Assembly (NCBI RefSeq): GCF_010093065.1
Contig: NZ_CP048113.1
Location: forward strand, 7,148,001 to 7,212,000
Direction of reading: 5' to 3'
DNA from: Chitinophaga agri
Lineage (GTDB): Bacteria > Bacteroidota > Bacteroidia > Chitinophagales > Chitinophagaceae
DNA length: 64,000 nucleotides
In this document: one piece after another, positions 27,101-35,443 of the stretch
Position numbering within the stretch: position 1 is the stretch's first letter
Layout: each line of letters starts with the position of its first letter
The notes under the pieces: generated by a model
The model's input: the letters and a program-made list of their open reading frames with translations, nothing else
What the model was told of the DNA's origin: nothing
Database searches by the model: none
Position numbers and translations under genes: made by a program

Positions 27101-30100
27101 GAAAGTCAACCTGAACGCATTACCGGAGCCGCAGACGGTTGGCCGGATGTACCGTGCAGCGTCCACATCCACAGAGAAGTCCCTTGCCGAGATATGGGAA
27201 AGCCTACTGGGCTGTGGCCGTGTGGGACTGGATGATCATTTTTTTGACCTGGGTGGTCATTCTTTAAAGGCGGTACAGCTATTGAGCCGTATCCAGCAGC
27301 GATTTTCGGTGCGTCTCAGCCTGAAGGATGTGTTCACCCATGCATTGCTATCCGATCAGAGCGCGCTGATAGCGGCTGCTGCACATGACGCCTACGCTCC
27401 AATACCGTCAGCGCCTGTGGCAGACAGCTATCCGTTGTCCAATGCACAGAAGCGGCTGTGGTTACTGCAACAGCAGGGGCAGGATACAATTGCTTATAAC
27501 ATACCGGTTAATTACAGCCTGAACGGGCATGTGGATATAGACTGCCTGGCCCGTGCTTTCAATATTGTTATAGCACGGCATGAAAGCCTCCGTACTATTT
27601 TCATTCTTGAAAATGGAGAGCCACGGCAGCAGGTACTTCCTATGAATGCTTGCAGATTTAAAATTGAATATAAAGATTACCGCAACACGCCAGGAGCAGA
27701 AAAGGTGGATGCGCAGGCAGTGGCTAATACCGTCTTTGACCTGTCCTCAGGCCTTTTACTGCGTGTAGCATTGTTTCGCACAGGTGAATCTGCTTATTTA
27801 CTCAGTCTATGCATCCATCATATTATCTCCGATGAATGGTCGATGCAGGTGCTGGTAAAAGAGCTGCTACAGTGTTATAATAGCTACTGCTCAGGTGAAG
27901 AGCCTTCATTGGTCCCTCTACCAGTACAATATAGGGATTATGCCTGGTGGCAACAGGAACAACTACAGGGTAAATCTTTGGAGGCAGCACGTCATTACTG
28001 GCTGCGTCGTTTTAGCGGAGACCTTCCCGGGCTGGAGCTGCTGTTGGACCATCCTCGTCCTGTTATACAGGGGCATGAGGGTGCGGAAGTTTACTTCGAA
28101 TTCAATGCAGAAGAGAGTGCTATATTCAGAGCATTTGTGCGTAGTGAAGACGCGACGCTCTTCATGGGGTTAATGGCAGTTGTTAAAGTATTGCTATATC
28201 GCTATACCGGGCAGCAGGATATCGTGATAGGTACGCCGGTCGCAGGTCGTGACCATCCGGACCTGGAAGGGCAGATAGGCTACTACCTGAACACATTAGC
28301 GCTGCGGGACCAGGTATCTGGAGACCAGAGTTTCAGACAACTTTTAGCCGGCGTACGCAATAGTACCCTGGAAAGCTATGAATATCAGTGGTATCCATTT
28401 GATATGCTGGTAGAGGATCTGGGATTGAGCGCTGGTCATGGGCGATCACCTCTGTTTGACGTGGTTGTTATTTTACAGAACATTCAGCTGAATGCAGATG
28501 CCGCATTGCAGATGAAGGGGGTAGACGTAGTAGTTGAGCATGCTGCGCTGGAAGTGAGTAAAGGAGATCTTCGTGTTCAGTTTATGGATCACGGTGAAGA
28601 ACGTAATCTCTATGGCTGTATAGAATATAATACGGATATTTTTGACCATGAACGTATCGTTCATGTCAGCATGCATTTGCAGGAATTATTCAGCGCTGTT
28701 GTGAAAGAGCCGGATGGCCTGATACGTAACTTTTCATATCAGGAAAATGATGGCGTTACCGCTATATTGTTCAATAAGGAGCAGCAGCGGCATGCATTCC
28801 CGCTAATCCATGAAGTGTTTGAAACAAGGGCAAAAGAGCATCCTTCACTGACAGCAATAGTCGAAGCAGGTACAGGGATCAGCTATGAATCGCTCAACAG
28901 CCGTAGTAATCAGCTTGCTCACTTGTTGATGGATCAGGGAATAACGTCAGGTAACAGAGTCGGCTTGTTCCTGCCCGCAGGTATCCGGCAGGTGTCCGCT
29001 TTGCTCGCGGTGTTTAAGTCTGGTGGCGTGTATGTCCCAATGGACATTGGTTTTGCCCGTGCCCGTTTACTGCAGATGCTGCATGAAACGCGTCCGGCTA
29101 TAATCATCACATCGGGTGAATACAGAGAAGCGGTGGTACAATTGTTAGCCGGGTACGACGGGGTAATAGATTGTCTTGTAGTCTTACCAGTGTCAGGTAC
29201 CGATCTGCTACTGGACATCGGACTTCCGGCAGCAGATATGATCACTGCGGGGGATGCCAGCCCCGAAGTTTACCGTAATAATGTACTTATTGAATCTAAA
29301 GTATATAGTACAGCTAATCCTGAGGTTATGCAGCCTGCTGATAGCGATAGTTATATTTTCTATACTTCGGGATCAACCGGTAAAGGCAAAGGTATTGTGG
29401 GTGCGCATGATAGTTTAAGCCACTATATCCATTGGCATATGCGCGAATGGAATATCGGTAAAGGACACCGCATTAGTCAGCTGGCGCCTGTTACGTTCGA
29501 TGCGTCACTAAAAGATATCTTCACCAGTCTGGCATCCGGGGCCACACTTTGCATTCCATCGCCATCAGTACGCAACAATATGCCGTTGTTGGTTGATTGG
29601 CTTCGGTCGGAAGAAGTAAGCATCCTGCAAACAGTTCCTTCTTTGTTCCGGTTACTGACAGCCGCTGCGAAACAACAGATGCGTGGTATTGATCATCTGC
29701 GTTATATCATACTGGCTGGTGAAAAGCTGTATGGTAAAGATGTAAATAACTGGTATGCAGTGAATGGTGGGGGTGCCCGTTTGTACAATCTGTATGGTTT
29801 AACAGAGACAACGATTCTGAAAAGCTGCTATCACATCGGGTTCAAACATTGGGAACCGGGGGAAGTCATTCCCGTAGGAAAAGCTATCAGTGATGCCAGT
29901 ATAGCAGTGATCAATGAAAGCGGATTATGTACGTCAGGAGAACTGGGAGATGTATACATCAGGTGCCCTTATATCAGCAAAGGTTATCTTTCCAGTGAGC
30001 TGACCGAACGTAGCCTTGTACAAAATCCTCTGGTGCATGACCGGCAGGATCTTGTCTGGCTGACCGGTGACCTGGGACGTTTTCGCAGTGATGGTAACCT

Positions 30101-33100
30101 GGAGATACTCGGACGGCGGGATGATCAGGTGAAGATCAATGGGGTACGGGTAGAGCTGGACGAAGTGCGGGGAAGTATGCTGCAGCTGGAGGATATAGAC
30201 CACGTAGAAGTATTGGTTGAGCAGGATACTGATTACCTGCAAACCCTTATTTGTTATTATACCGGTCGTGAACGCAGTGCAGACCAGTTACGGGGAGAGC
30301 TAACCCCCCTGCTCAATCCCGCCTTATTGCCATCATATTATATATGGCTACCACAATTCCCATTGAACATGAATGGAAAAGTAGATAGGAAGGTATTGCC
30401 CCGTCCGGAGGAATTGTTGTACGACAAGAACTACGAAGCACCGCAGACAGGAATAGAGCGGGAACTTGCTGATTTGTGGCAGCAGGTATTAGGAGTGCAA
30501 CAGGTGGGGCGCCTGGATAATTTCTTTAATATTGGCGGCTCTTCGTTGAAAGCAATACAACTGATTTCACGTATCTATAAAGCCTTAGATGTACAGCTGA
30601 CTATAGGAGAGCTGTTCAGTCATCCGGAATTGCATATACAAGCTACATTGATAAACGACGCTAAATGCTCTGTTTATGTTCCGATACCTTTGGCAGAACA
30701 ACAAGATACATATCCGCTTTCCAATGCACAAAAGCGCTTGTGGTTACAAGTACAACAATCACTGGACGCTGTCCAGTTTAACGGAAGAGAGTTATACCGT
30801 CTGCAAGGTGATGTATCTGTTGAGAACCTGACGCGTGCTTTCAATACGATCATTGCACGCCATGAGAGTCTGCGGACCGTATTTATAATGGAAAACGGAG
30901 AACCCCGGCAGCATATATTGCCAGCTGATGCGGATATCTTCAACGTTCGCTATTATGACTATGCCGATAGTGCAGATGGAGCGGCAAAAGCGCTGGCCCA
31001 TGCAAGGGCTGTCACGGCTGAAATTTTTGACCTTTCTGCAGGTCCACTGATACGGATAGCTTTATTCCGTAAAGATGTATCCTCCTACTTACTTTGCCTG
31101 TGTATGCATCATATCATTTCCGATGAATGGTCTATGCAGGTAATGATAAGAGAACTGATTTATTGCTATAACAGTTATTCCGCAGGTGCCAATCCGTCGC
31201 TGTCACCACTGCCGATTCAATACAAGGATTACGCTTCCTGGCAGCAAGAACAGTTACAGAGTGGGTCGCTGGAAGCAGCCCGCCAGTATTGGCAGCAGCG
31301 TTTCAGTGGAGAGTTGCCCGTACTTGAACTGCCATTGGACCATCCCCGTCCTGTGGTACAGGGACATCACGGCAGTGAGGTTTTCTTCAGACTGAGCGCA
31401 GAAGACAGAAGGTTGTTCGATTTGCTGGTACGTGGCGAGGATGCAACATTATTCATGGGGTTATTATCTGTTGTAAACGTGCTGTTATACCGTTATACGG
31501 GACAGCAGGATATTATTGTTGGGACGCCCGTAGCCGGTCGTGATCATCCCGACCTCGAAGGTCAGGTTGGTTGTTTTCTGAACACACTGGCGCTCCGCAA
31601 CGAGGTGTCCGGTCATCAGAGCTTTCGGCAGCTATTGCAGACTGTTCGCAATAACACACTCGAAAGTTATCAGCATCAAGCGTATCCGTTCGATATGTTG
31701 GTCGAAGAGCTGGGCCTGAACCGGGGTAAAAACCGCTCCCCATTGTTTGACGTGGTGGTGATCCTGCAAAATATTCATTTTAATGACAGTCTATCCCTGA
31801 AGATGACTGGTGTGGATGTGTCGATGGATGATGCAGCACTGGGTATCAGCAAAGGAGATCTTCGTATTCAGTTTGTAGACCGTGGGGAAGATCAGGAGCT
31901 TTACAGTAGCATAGAATACAATACGGATCTCTTTGACCGGGAGCGTATTGCGCATATGAGCAGGCAGTTACAGGAATTGTTCCATTCCATCGTTAAAGAG
32001 CCGGATGTGCTGATCCATACGCTTTCCTACCAGGAAGATGATGGGGTAGCAACGATGTTGTTCAATAGTGATCAGCCAAGGGAAGCCTATCCGTTGATGC
32101 ATCGGGTGTTTGAACAGCGGGTACAAGAATTTCCGTCAGCAGTCGCCGTGTCAGATAATGGTATAACCATCAGTTATCAGGCACTTAACAGCCGTAGTAA
32201 CTATTTGGCGCGCCTGTTACAGGACGAAGGTGTCAGCATTGGTGACAGTGTCGGTGTTTTCCTGCCCGCAGGTATCCGCCAGGTGACCGGTTTGCTGGCA
32301 GTGTTCAAGGCTGGTGGTGTATATGTGCCGATGGATATCAGCTTCGCCCATTCCCGTTTGCGGCAGATGCTGGAGGAAACCCGTCCTGCAGTGATCATCA
32401 CATCAGAAGAATACCGGGAATCCCTGGCAGCATTATTTTCGGCGCATCAGATAAAAGTGGACTGTTTGGTGACGTTACCGTTATCAGGAACCTCTTTATT
32501 ACAGGATATAGGGCTTTCAGGAGTAGAGATGATTGCGGTGGGAGATACGGCGCCTGAAGTCTATCGCAATGGTGTCCGGATGTCCGCTAAAGAATACAGT
32601 ACAGATAATCTGGAGAATGAGCCGGCGGCCGATGGGGATAGTTACATTTATTACACGTCTGGTTCTACGGGTAAGGGGAAAGGCATTGTGGGTGCTCATA
32701 ATAGCCTTAGCCATTACATACACTGGCATATGCATGAGTGGAATATAGGCAATGGCGATCGCATCAGTCAACTGGCACCAGTAACATTTGATGCGTCGCT
32801 GAAAGACATATTGAGCAGCCTTGGATCCGGAGCTACATTATGCGTACCCTCATCAGAAGTACGTAATAACATGCAGTTGCTGGCAGAGTGGTTGCGTACA
32901 GAAGAGGTAAGCATATTACAAACGGTGCCATCTTTATTCCGTTTGCTGACGGGCGCGATGAAGCAACAGAACCGGGGTATAGGCAGCCTGCGGCATGTGG
33001 TGCTGGCAGGAGAGAAGCTGTATGGAAAGGATGTGACTAACTGGTACGCGGCCAATGGAAATGGAGCCTCATTATCAGCGCTGTATGGTTTGACAGAAAC

Positions 33101-35387
33101 GACGATTTTAAAGAGTTGTTATCATATTGAGGAAAAAGACTGGGAACCGGGCGAAGTTATTCCTGCAGGCCGTGCAATCAGTGGAGCGCATATCGCCGTG
33201 ATCAATGAGAGTGGTATGTGCAGTTCCGGTGAGCTGGGGGATGTGTATATCCGGAGTCCTTACCTGAGCAAGGGTTATCTTGATAAATCACTGACGGCAT
33301 TAAGTCTTGTACAGAACCCATTGTTGGGGGAAGCAGAAGACCTGGTATGGCTGACAGGAGACCTGGGTCGTTACCGTCAAGATGGTAATCTTGAGATCCT
33401 TGGCCGCCGTGATGATCAGGTGAAGATCAATGGCGTTCGTATAGAGCTGGACGAAGTTCGTGGTAGTGTGCTACAGCTTGAAGATATAGATCAGGTAGAG
33501 TTACTGGTAGATCAGGATGCAGATTATCAGCAGACACTGATCTGCTACTATAGCGGTCGTGAGCGGAGTGGTCATGAATTGCGGGTAGCCCTTTCGGCGA
33601 CTTTGAATCCGGCGATGCTGCCATCGTATTATGTATGGTTGGCATCATTCCCGCTGAACCTGAACGGGAAGGTGGACCGTAAGGCCTTACCACGTCCACA
33701 GGAGTTATTATCAGATAGGGGATATGAAGCGCCGCATGCAGGTGTAGAGCAGGAAGTGGCCGTTTTGTGGCAGCAGGTGTTAGGAATAGAGAAGGTAAGC
33801 CGTCATGACAATTTCTTCAATATAGGAGGGTCATCGCTGAAAGCGATTCAGTTGATCTCGCGTATTTATAAGTCACTGGATGTGCAGTTAAGTATAGGCG
33901 ATATATTTGGTCATGCGAAACTGCAGGAGCAGGCATCTGTTATCCAGGCAGCGAGGCGATCAGCATATGTTGCGATCCCACTGGCGGCAGTCCAAACCAC
34001 GTATCCTGTATCCAACGCACAGAAACGTTTGTGGTTACAGGTACAGCAATCCCCTACCTCTCTGCAGTTCAACGGTCGGGACCTTTACCGTTTACAGGGG
34101 GATCTGTCGGTAGAGAGTCTGATCCGTTCGTTTGATACATTGGTGGCTCGTCATGAGAGCCTGCGTACAATTTTTATTCTGGAGGATGGAGAACCTCGTC
34201 AACAGATACTGCCATCCGATGCCTCTACCTTCAGGGTACGGTATTATGACTATACAGACCGTGCTGACAGCACCTCGGCTGCAATGGCACATGCACGTGC
34301 CATTACAGCCGAGGTTTTTGATCTTTCTGCGGGACCATTGTTACGTGTAACCCTGTTCCGTACAGATACATCTACTTACCTGCTTAGCCTGAGCATGCAT
34401 CATATCATATACGATGAGTGGTCTATGCAGGTATTGATAAGAGAACTGTTGCTATGTTACAATAGCTATGTATCAGGCAGTCTTCCTTCACTGGCACCAT
34501 TACCGTTGCAGTATAAAGACTACGCCTGCTGGCAGCAGGAGCAGTTGCAGGGAGCATCACTGACCACTGCCCGGAACTACTGGTTGAGCCGTTTTAGCGG
34601 AGAACTTCCGGTGTTGGCATTGCCGCTGGATCGCCCTCGCCCATTAGTACAGCAATATCAGGGCGCGGAGATATTCTTTGAGCTAGGTGCTGCAGATAGT
34701 ACATCATTTATATCACTGGTACTGAGTGAGGATGCCACCTTGTTCATGGGGTTGATGGCTGTGGTAAAAGTACTGTTGTATCGCTACACCGGGCAGCAGG
34801 ATATTATAGTAGGCACGCCGGTAGCAGGGCGTGATCATCCCGACCTGGAAGGCCAGATCGGATACTACCTGAATACGCTGGCGCTACGTGACCACATATC
34901 CGGTGAGCAGAGTTTCCGTCAGCTGTTGCGGGAGATCCGTAGGAACACATTGGAAAGTTACCAGCACCAATGGTATCCGTTTGATATGCTCGTAGAGGAC
35001 CTGGATCTGAACGTTGCACAGGGTCGTTCACCACTATTCGATGTAGTAATGATCCTGCAAAACATACAGCTCGCCGAAAACACCACTTTGGAAATGAAAG
35101 GTATGGAGGTAGCCGTGGAAAATGCAGCGCTGGAGATCAGTAAAGGAGATCTTCGCATCCAGTTCGTAGACCATGGGAAAGGAAATAGTTTGCATGGTAG
35201 TATAGAGTATAATACAAGCCTGTTCGAACGAGGACGTATTGAGCGGCTGGTGCTTCATTTACAGGAGTTGTTTGCCGGGATAATCCGGGAACCTGATCAA
35301 ATGCTACAAAAAATTCAGTATATGCTGGTGGATGAAAAAGTGAAATCAACACAGCGGGCCTCATTGTTTAACTCATCTCTTGATTAA
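24111..35387 (+). CDS. NRPS 2: TubC-type docking-(C-A-T)x3-C, modules 7-9 and the C domain of module 10
   Basis: 3758 residues, starting 32 bp after NRPS 1. Residues 1-60 (MEVVDILNKVRKLGGSIKL) resemble the TubC N-terminal docking domain, which binds the C-terminal tail of an upstream synthetase. Approximate domains: C7 72-503, A7 524-1000, T7 1018-1085; C8 1104-1543, A8 1564-2093, T8 2111-2175; C9 2199-2640, A9 2661-3193, T9 3212-3278; C10 3297-3740. A7 reads DFWNIGMVHK (Thr) and is a near copy of module 5. A8 reads DAKQIALILK and A9 DAKQVALILK. These belong to an unusual clade with Lys at position 239, a longer stretch before core A3, WLTGD in place of YRTGD at A7, and KINGVR in place of KIRGxR at A8. 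T8 and T9 carry GGSSL. C10 has HHIIYDE. The protein stops in the C-A linker (LFNSSLD), so its partner A domain is on NRPS 3. Confidence 0.94.
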   Translation: MEVVDILNKVRKLGGSIKLYGPDDSQLKINSPAGVLDELLLSALKEKKLAIIEYLRNIKTTERIYPAPIQQNYPLSNAQQRMWVLYELSPESAAYNIPLLSRLSGKIDQLALEQSLQVLLSRHESLRTVFEQQDGEPRQRIASFSGSLLTVYDYPGDEASALAHAQSLSAIPFDLSAGPLLRVCLLMTGAEEGLLLLCLHHIIADEWSMQVLFGELIRLYNGYVSGSPVELEALRVQYKDYAYWQRSQLPEALLSSRTYWTERFSGVLPVLDLTTDYLRPSVKGYQGASYTYTFNAGDSELFEQVLQDHQSTLFMGLLALVKLLLYRYTGQTDLIVGSPVAGREHPDLENQVGFYVNTLALRDELKGGEGFNALLKQVRQTVLEGFAHQAYPFDELVTMLSLSHDMSRSPLFDVMVSLQDTPVSPSVSGLSVESVALDHRISKFDLLFSFVRDEAGIRLELEYDTALYRESTVSRMAGHLGQLLTAILSSPDTALDEISYLSERETHELLYTLNDNTAGYPEDKTLVDLFEWQVSQTPDHVAVVFGDHSLTYKELNTRSNRLAGYLRSHYHPRPDDLIGILQSRTEQMIICILGILKSGAGYVPIDVDYPGDRIDYMKTDSHCLVVLDEGELNRFLAEEATYPGDNPEKVNTPSDIAYVIYTSGTTGQPKGTLITHGNVVQLLKPDRRIYDFQATDVWTMFHSYCFDFSVWEMYGALLFGGRVVIVPGATARDPEAFITLLQEQGVTVLNQTPSAFYNLQQSLLSAGCPPLSLRYVIFGGEALSPAKLSSWYKYYPSAALVNMYGITETTVHVTFKAITEPDIESGISNLGRPIPTLRCYVLDSHGQLVPFGVPGELYVGGAGVSRGYLNRESLTASRFVASPFVAGDRLYRTGDKVRLLANGDLVYYGRLDNQVKIRGYRIELGEVAYVLSRHEDIEDAVVKVIDRNGDKQLSAYYTQVSPVSDTALREYMHQRLPAYMVPVHFTMLDKLPLTSNGKVNLNALPEPQTVGRMYRAASTSTEKSLAEIWESLLGCGRVGLDDHFFDLGGHSLKAVQLLSRIQQRFSVRLSLKDVFTHALLSDQSALIAAAAHDAYAPIPSAPVADSYPLSNAQKRLWLLQQQGQDTIAYNIPVNYSLNGHVDIDCLARAFNIVIARHESLRTIFILENGEPRQQVLPMNACRFKIEYKDYRNTPGAEKVDAQAVANTVFDLSSGLLLRVALFRTGESAYLLSLCIHHIISDEWSMQVLVKELLQCYNSYCSGEEPSLVPLPVQYRDYAWWQQEQLQGKSLEAARHYWLRRFSGDLPGLELLLDHPRPVIQGHEGAEVYFEFNAEESAIFRAFVRSEDATLFMGLMAVVKVLLYRYTGQQDIVIGTPVAGRDHPDLEGQIGYYLNTLALRDQVSGDQSFRQLLAGVRNSTLESYEYQWYPFDMLVEDLGLSAGHGRSPLFDVVVILQNIQLNADAALQMKGVDVVVEHAALEVSKGDLRVQFMDHGEERNLYGCIEYNTDIFDHERIVHVSMHLQELFSAVVKEPDGLIRNFSYQENDGVTAILFNKEQQRHAFPLIHEVFETRAKEHPSLTAIVEAGTGISYESLNSRSNQLAHLLMDQGITSGNRVGLFLPAGIRQVSALLAVFKSGGVYVPMDIGFARARLLQMLHETRPAIIITSGEYREAVVQLLAGYDGVIDCLVVLPVSGTDLLLDIGLPAADMITAGDASPEVYRNNVLIESKVYSTANPEVMQPADSDSYIFYTSGSTGKGKGIVGAHDSLSHYIHWHMREWNIGKGHRISQLAPVTFDASLKDIFTSLASGATLCIPSPSVRNNMPLLVDWLRSEEVSILQTVPSLFRLLTAAAKQQMRGIDHLRYIILAGEKLYGKDVNNWYAVNGGGARLYNLYGLTETTILKSCYHIGFKHWEPGEVIPVGKAISDASIAVINESGLCTSGELGDVYIRCPYISKGYLSSELTERSLVQNPLVHDRQDLVWLTGDLGRFRSDGNLEILGRRDDQVKINGVRVELDEVRGSMLQLEDIDHVEVLVEQDTDYLQTLICYYTGRERSADQLRGELTPLLNPALLPSYYIWLPQFPLNMNGKVDRKVLPRPEELLYDKNYEAPQTGIERELADLWQQVLGVQQVGRLDNFFNIGGSSLKAIQLISRIYKALDVQLTIGELFSHPELHIQATLINDAKCSVYVPIPLAEQQDTYPLSNAQKRLWLQVQQSLDAVQFNGRELYRLQGDVSVENLTRAFNTIIARHESLRTVFIMENGEPRQHILPADADIFNVRYYDYADSADGAAKALAHARAVTAEIFDLSAGPLIRIALFRKDVSSYLLCLCMHHIISDEWSMQVMIRELIYCYNSYSAGANPSLSPLPIQYKDYASWQQEQLQSGSLEAARQYWQQRFSGELPVLELPLDHPRPVVQGHHGSEVFFRLSAEDRRLFDLLVRGEDATLFMGLLSVVNVLLYRYTGQQDIIVGTPVAGRDHPDLEGQVGCFLNTLALRNEVSGHQSFRQLLQTVRNNTLESYQHQAYPFDMLVEELGLNRGKNRSPLFDVVVILQNIHFNDSLSLKMTGVDVSMDDAALGISKGDLRIQFVDRGEDQELYSSIEYNTDLFDRERIAHMSRQLQELFHSIVKEPDVLIHTLSYQEDDGVATMLFNSDQPREAYPLMHRVFEQRVQEFPSAVAVSDNGITISYQALNSRSNYLARLLQDEGVSIGDSVGVFLPAGIRQVTGLLAVFKAGGVYVPMDISFAHSRLRQMLEETRPAVIITSEEYRESLAALFSAHQIKVDCLVTLPLSGTSLLQDIGLSGVEMIAVGDTAPEVYRNGVRMSAKEYSTDNLENEPAADGDSYIYYTSGSTGKGKGIVGAHNSLSHYIHWHMHEWNIGNGDRISQLAPVTFDASLKDILSSLGSGATLCVPSSEVRNNMQLLAEWLRTEEVSILQTVPSLFRLLTGAMKQQNRGIGSLRHVVLAGEKLYGKDVTNWYAANGNGASLSALYGLTETTILKSCYHIEEKDWEPGEVIPAGRAISGAHIAVINESGMCSSGELGDVYIRSPYLSKGYLDKSLTALSLVQNPLLGEAEDLVWLTGDLGRYRQDGNLEILGRRDDQVKINGVRIELDEVRGSVLQLEDIDQVELLVDQDADYQQTLICYYSGRERSGHELRVALSATLNPAMLPSYYVWLASFPLNLNGKVDRKALPRPQELLSDRGYEAPHAGVEQEVAVLWQQVLGIEKVSRHDNFFNIGGSSLKAIQLISRIYKSLDVQLSIGDIFGHAKLQEQASVIQAARRSAYVAIPLAAVQTTYPVSNAQKRLWLQVQQSPTSLQFNGRDLYRLQGDLSVESLIRSFDTLVARHESLRTIFILEDGEPRQQILPSDASTFRVRYYDYTDRADSTSAAMAHARAITAEVFDLSAGPLLRVTLFRTDTSTYLLSLSMHHIIYDEWSMQVLIRELLLCYNSYVSGSLPSLAPLPLQYKDYACWQQEQLQGASLTTARNYWLSRFSGELPVLALPLDRPRPLVQQYQGAEIFFELGAADSTSFISLVLSEDATLFMGLMAVVKVLLYRYTGQQDIIVGTPVAGRDHPDLEGQIGYYLNTLALRDHISGEQSFRQLLREIRRNTLESYQHQWYPFDMLVEDLDLNVAQGRSPLFDVVMILQNIQLAENTTLEMKGMEVAVENAALEISKGDLRIQFVDHGKGNSLHGSIEYNTSLFERGRIERLVLHLQELFAGIIREPDQMLQKIQYMLVDEKVKSTQRASLFNSSLD
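24324..27459 (+). repeat. Module repeat II, copy 2 (module 7, Thr)
   Basis: Copy of module 5 at the front of NRPS 2, directly after the docking domain. Similarity begins at the first C-domain codons (YPLSNAQQRM) and ends at the first codons of the next C domain. Confidence 0.9.
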
Positions 35388-35443
35388 CCCAAAGAAGGTC
35401 AGCTGAGCTGATCCTTATAGAGGTAGAATCGTTCAAAGTTCAG
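35388..35443 (+). other. Intergenic spacer at the split C10 | A10 linker
   Basis: This 56-bp spacer separates NRPS 2 from NRPS 3. Compared with the intact C9-A9 linker, the distance between the LFN codons and the VFEQRV codons is about 70 nt longer. An imperfect hairpin (aaggtcag/ctgatcctt, 35395-35416) lies between stop and start. It may couple or modulate translation; no terminator T-run follows. Confidence 0.55.

Noticed and set aside
35395..35416. Hairpin between NRPS 2 and NRPS 3 as a transcription terminator
   Set aside because: The stem is imperfect, has no T-run, and the downstream gene is required to complete module 10.
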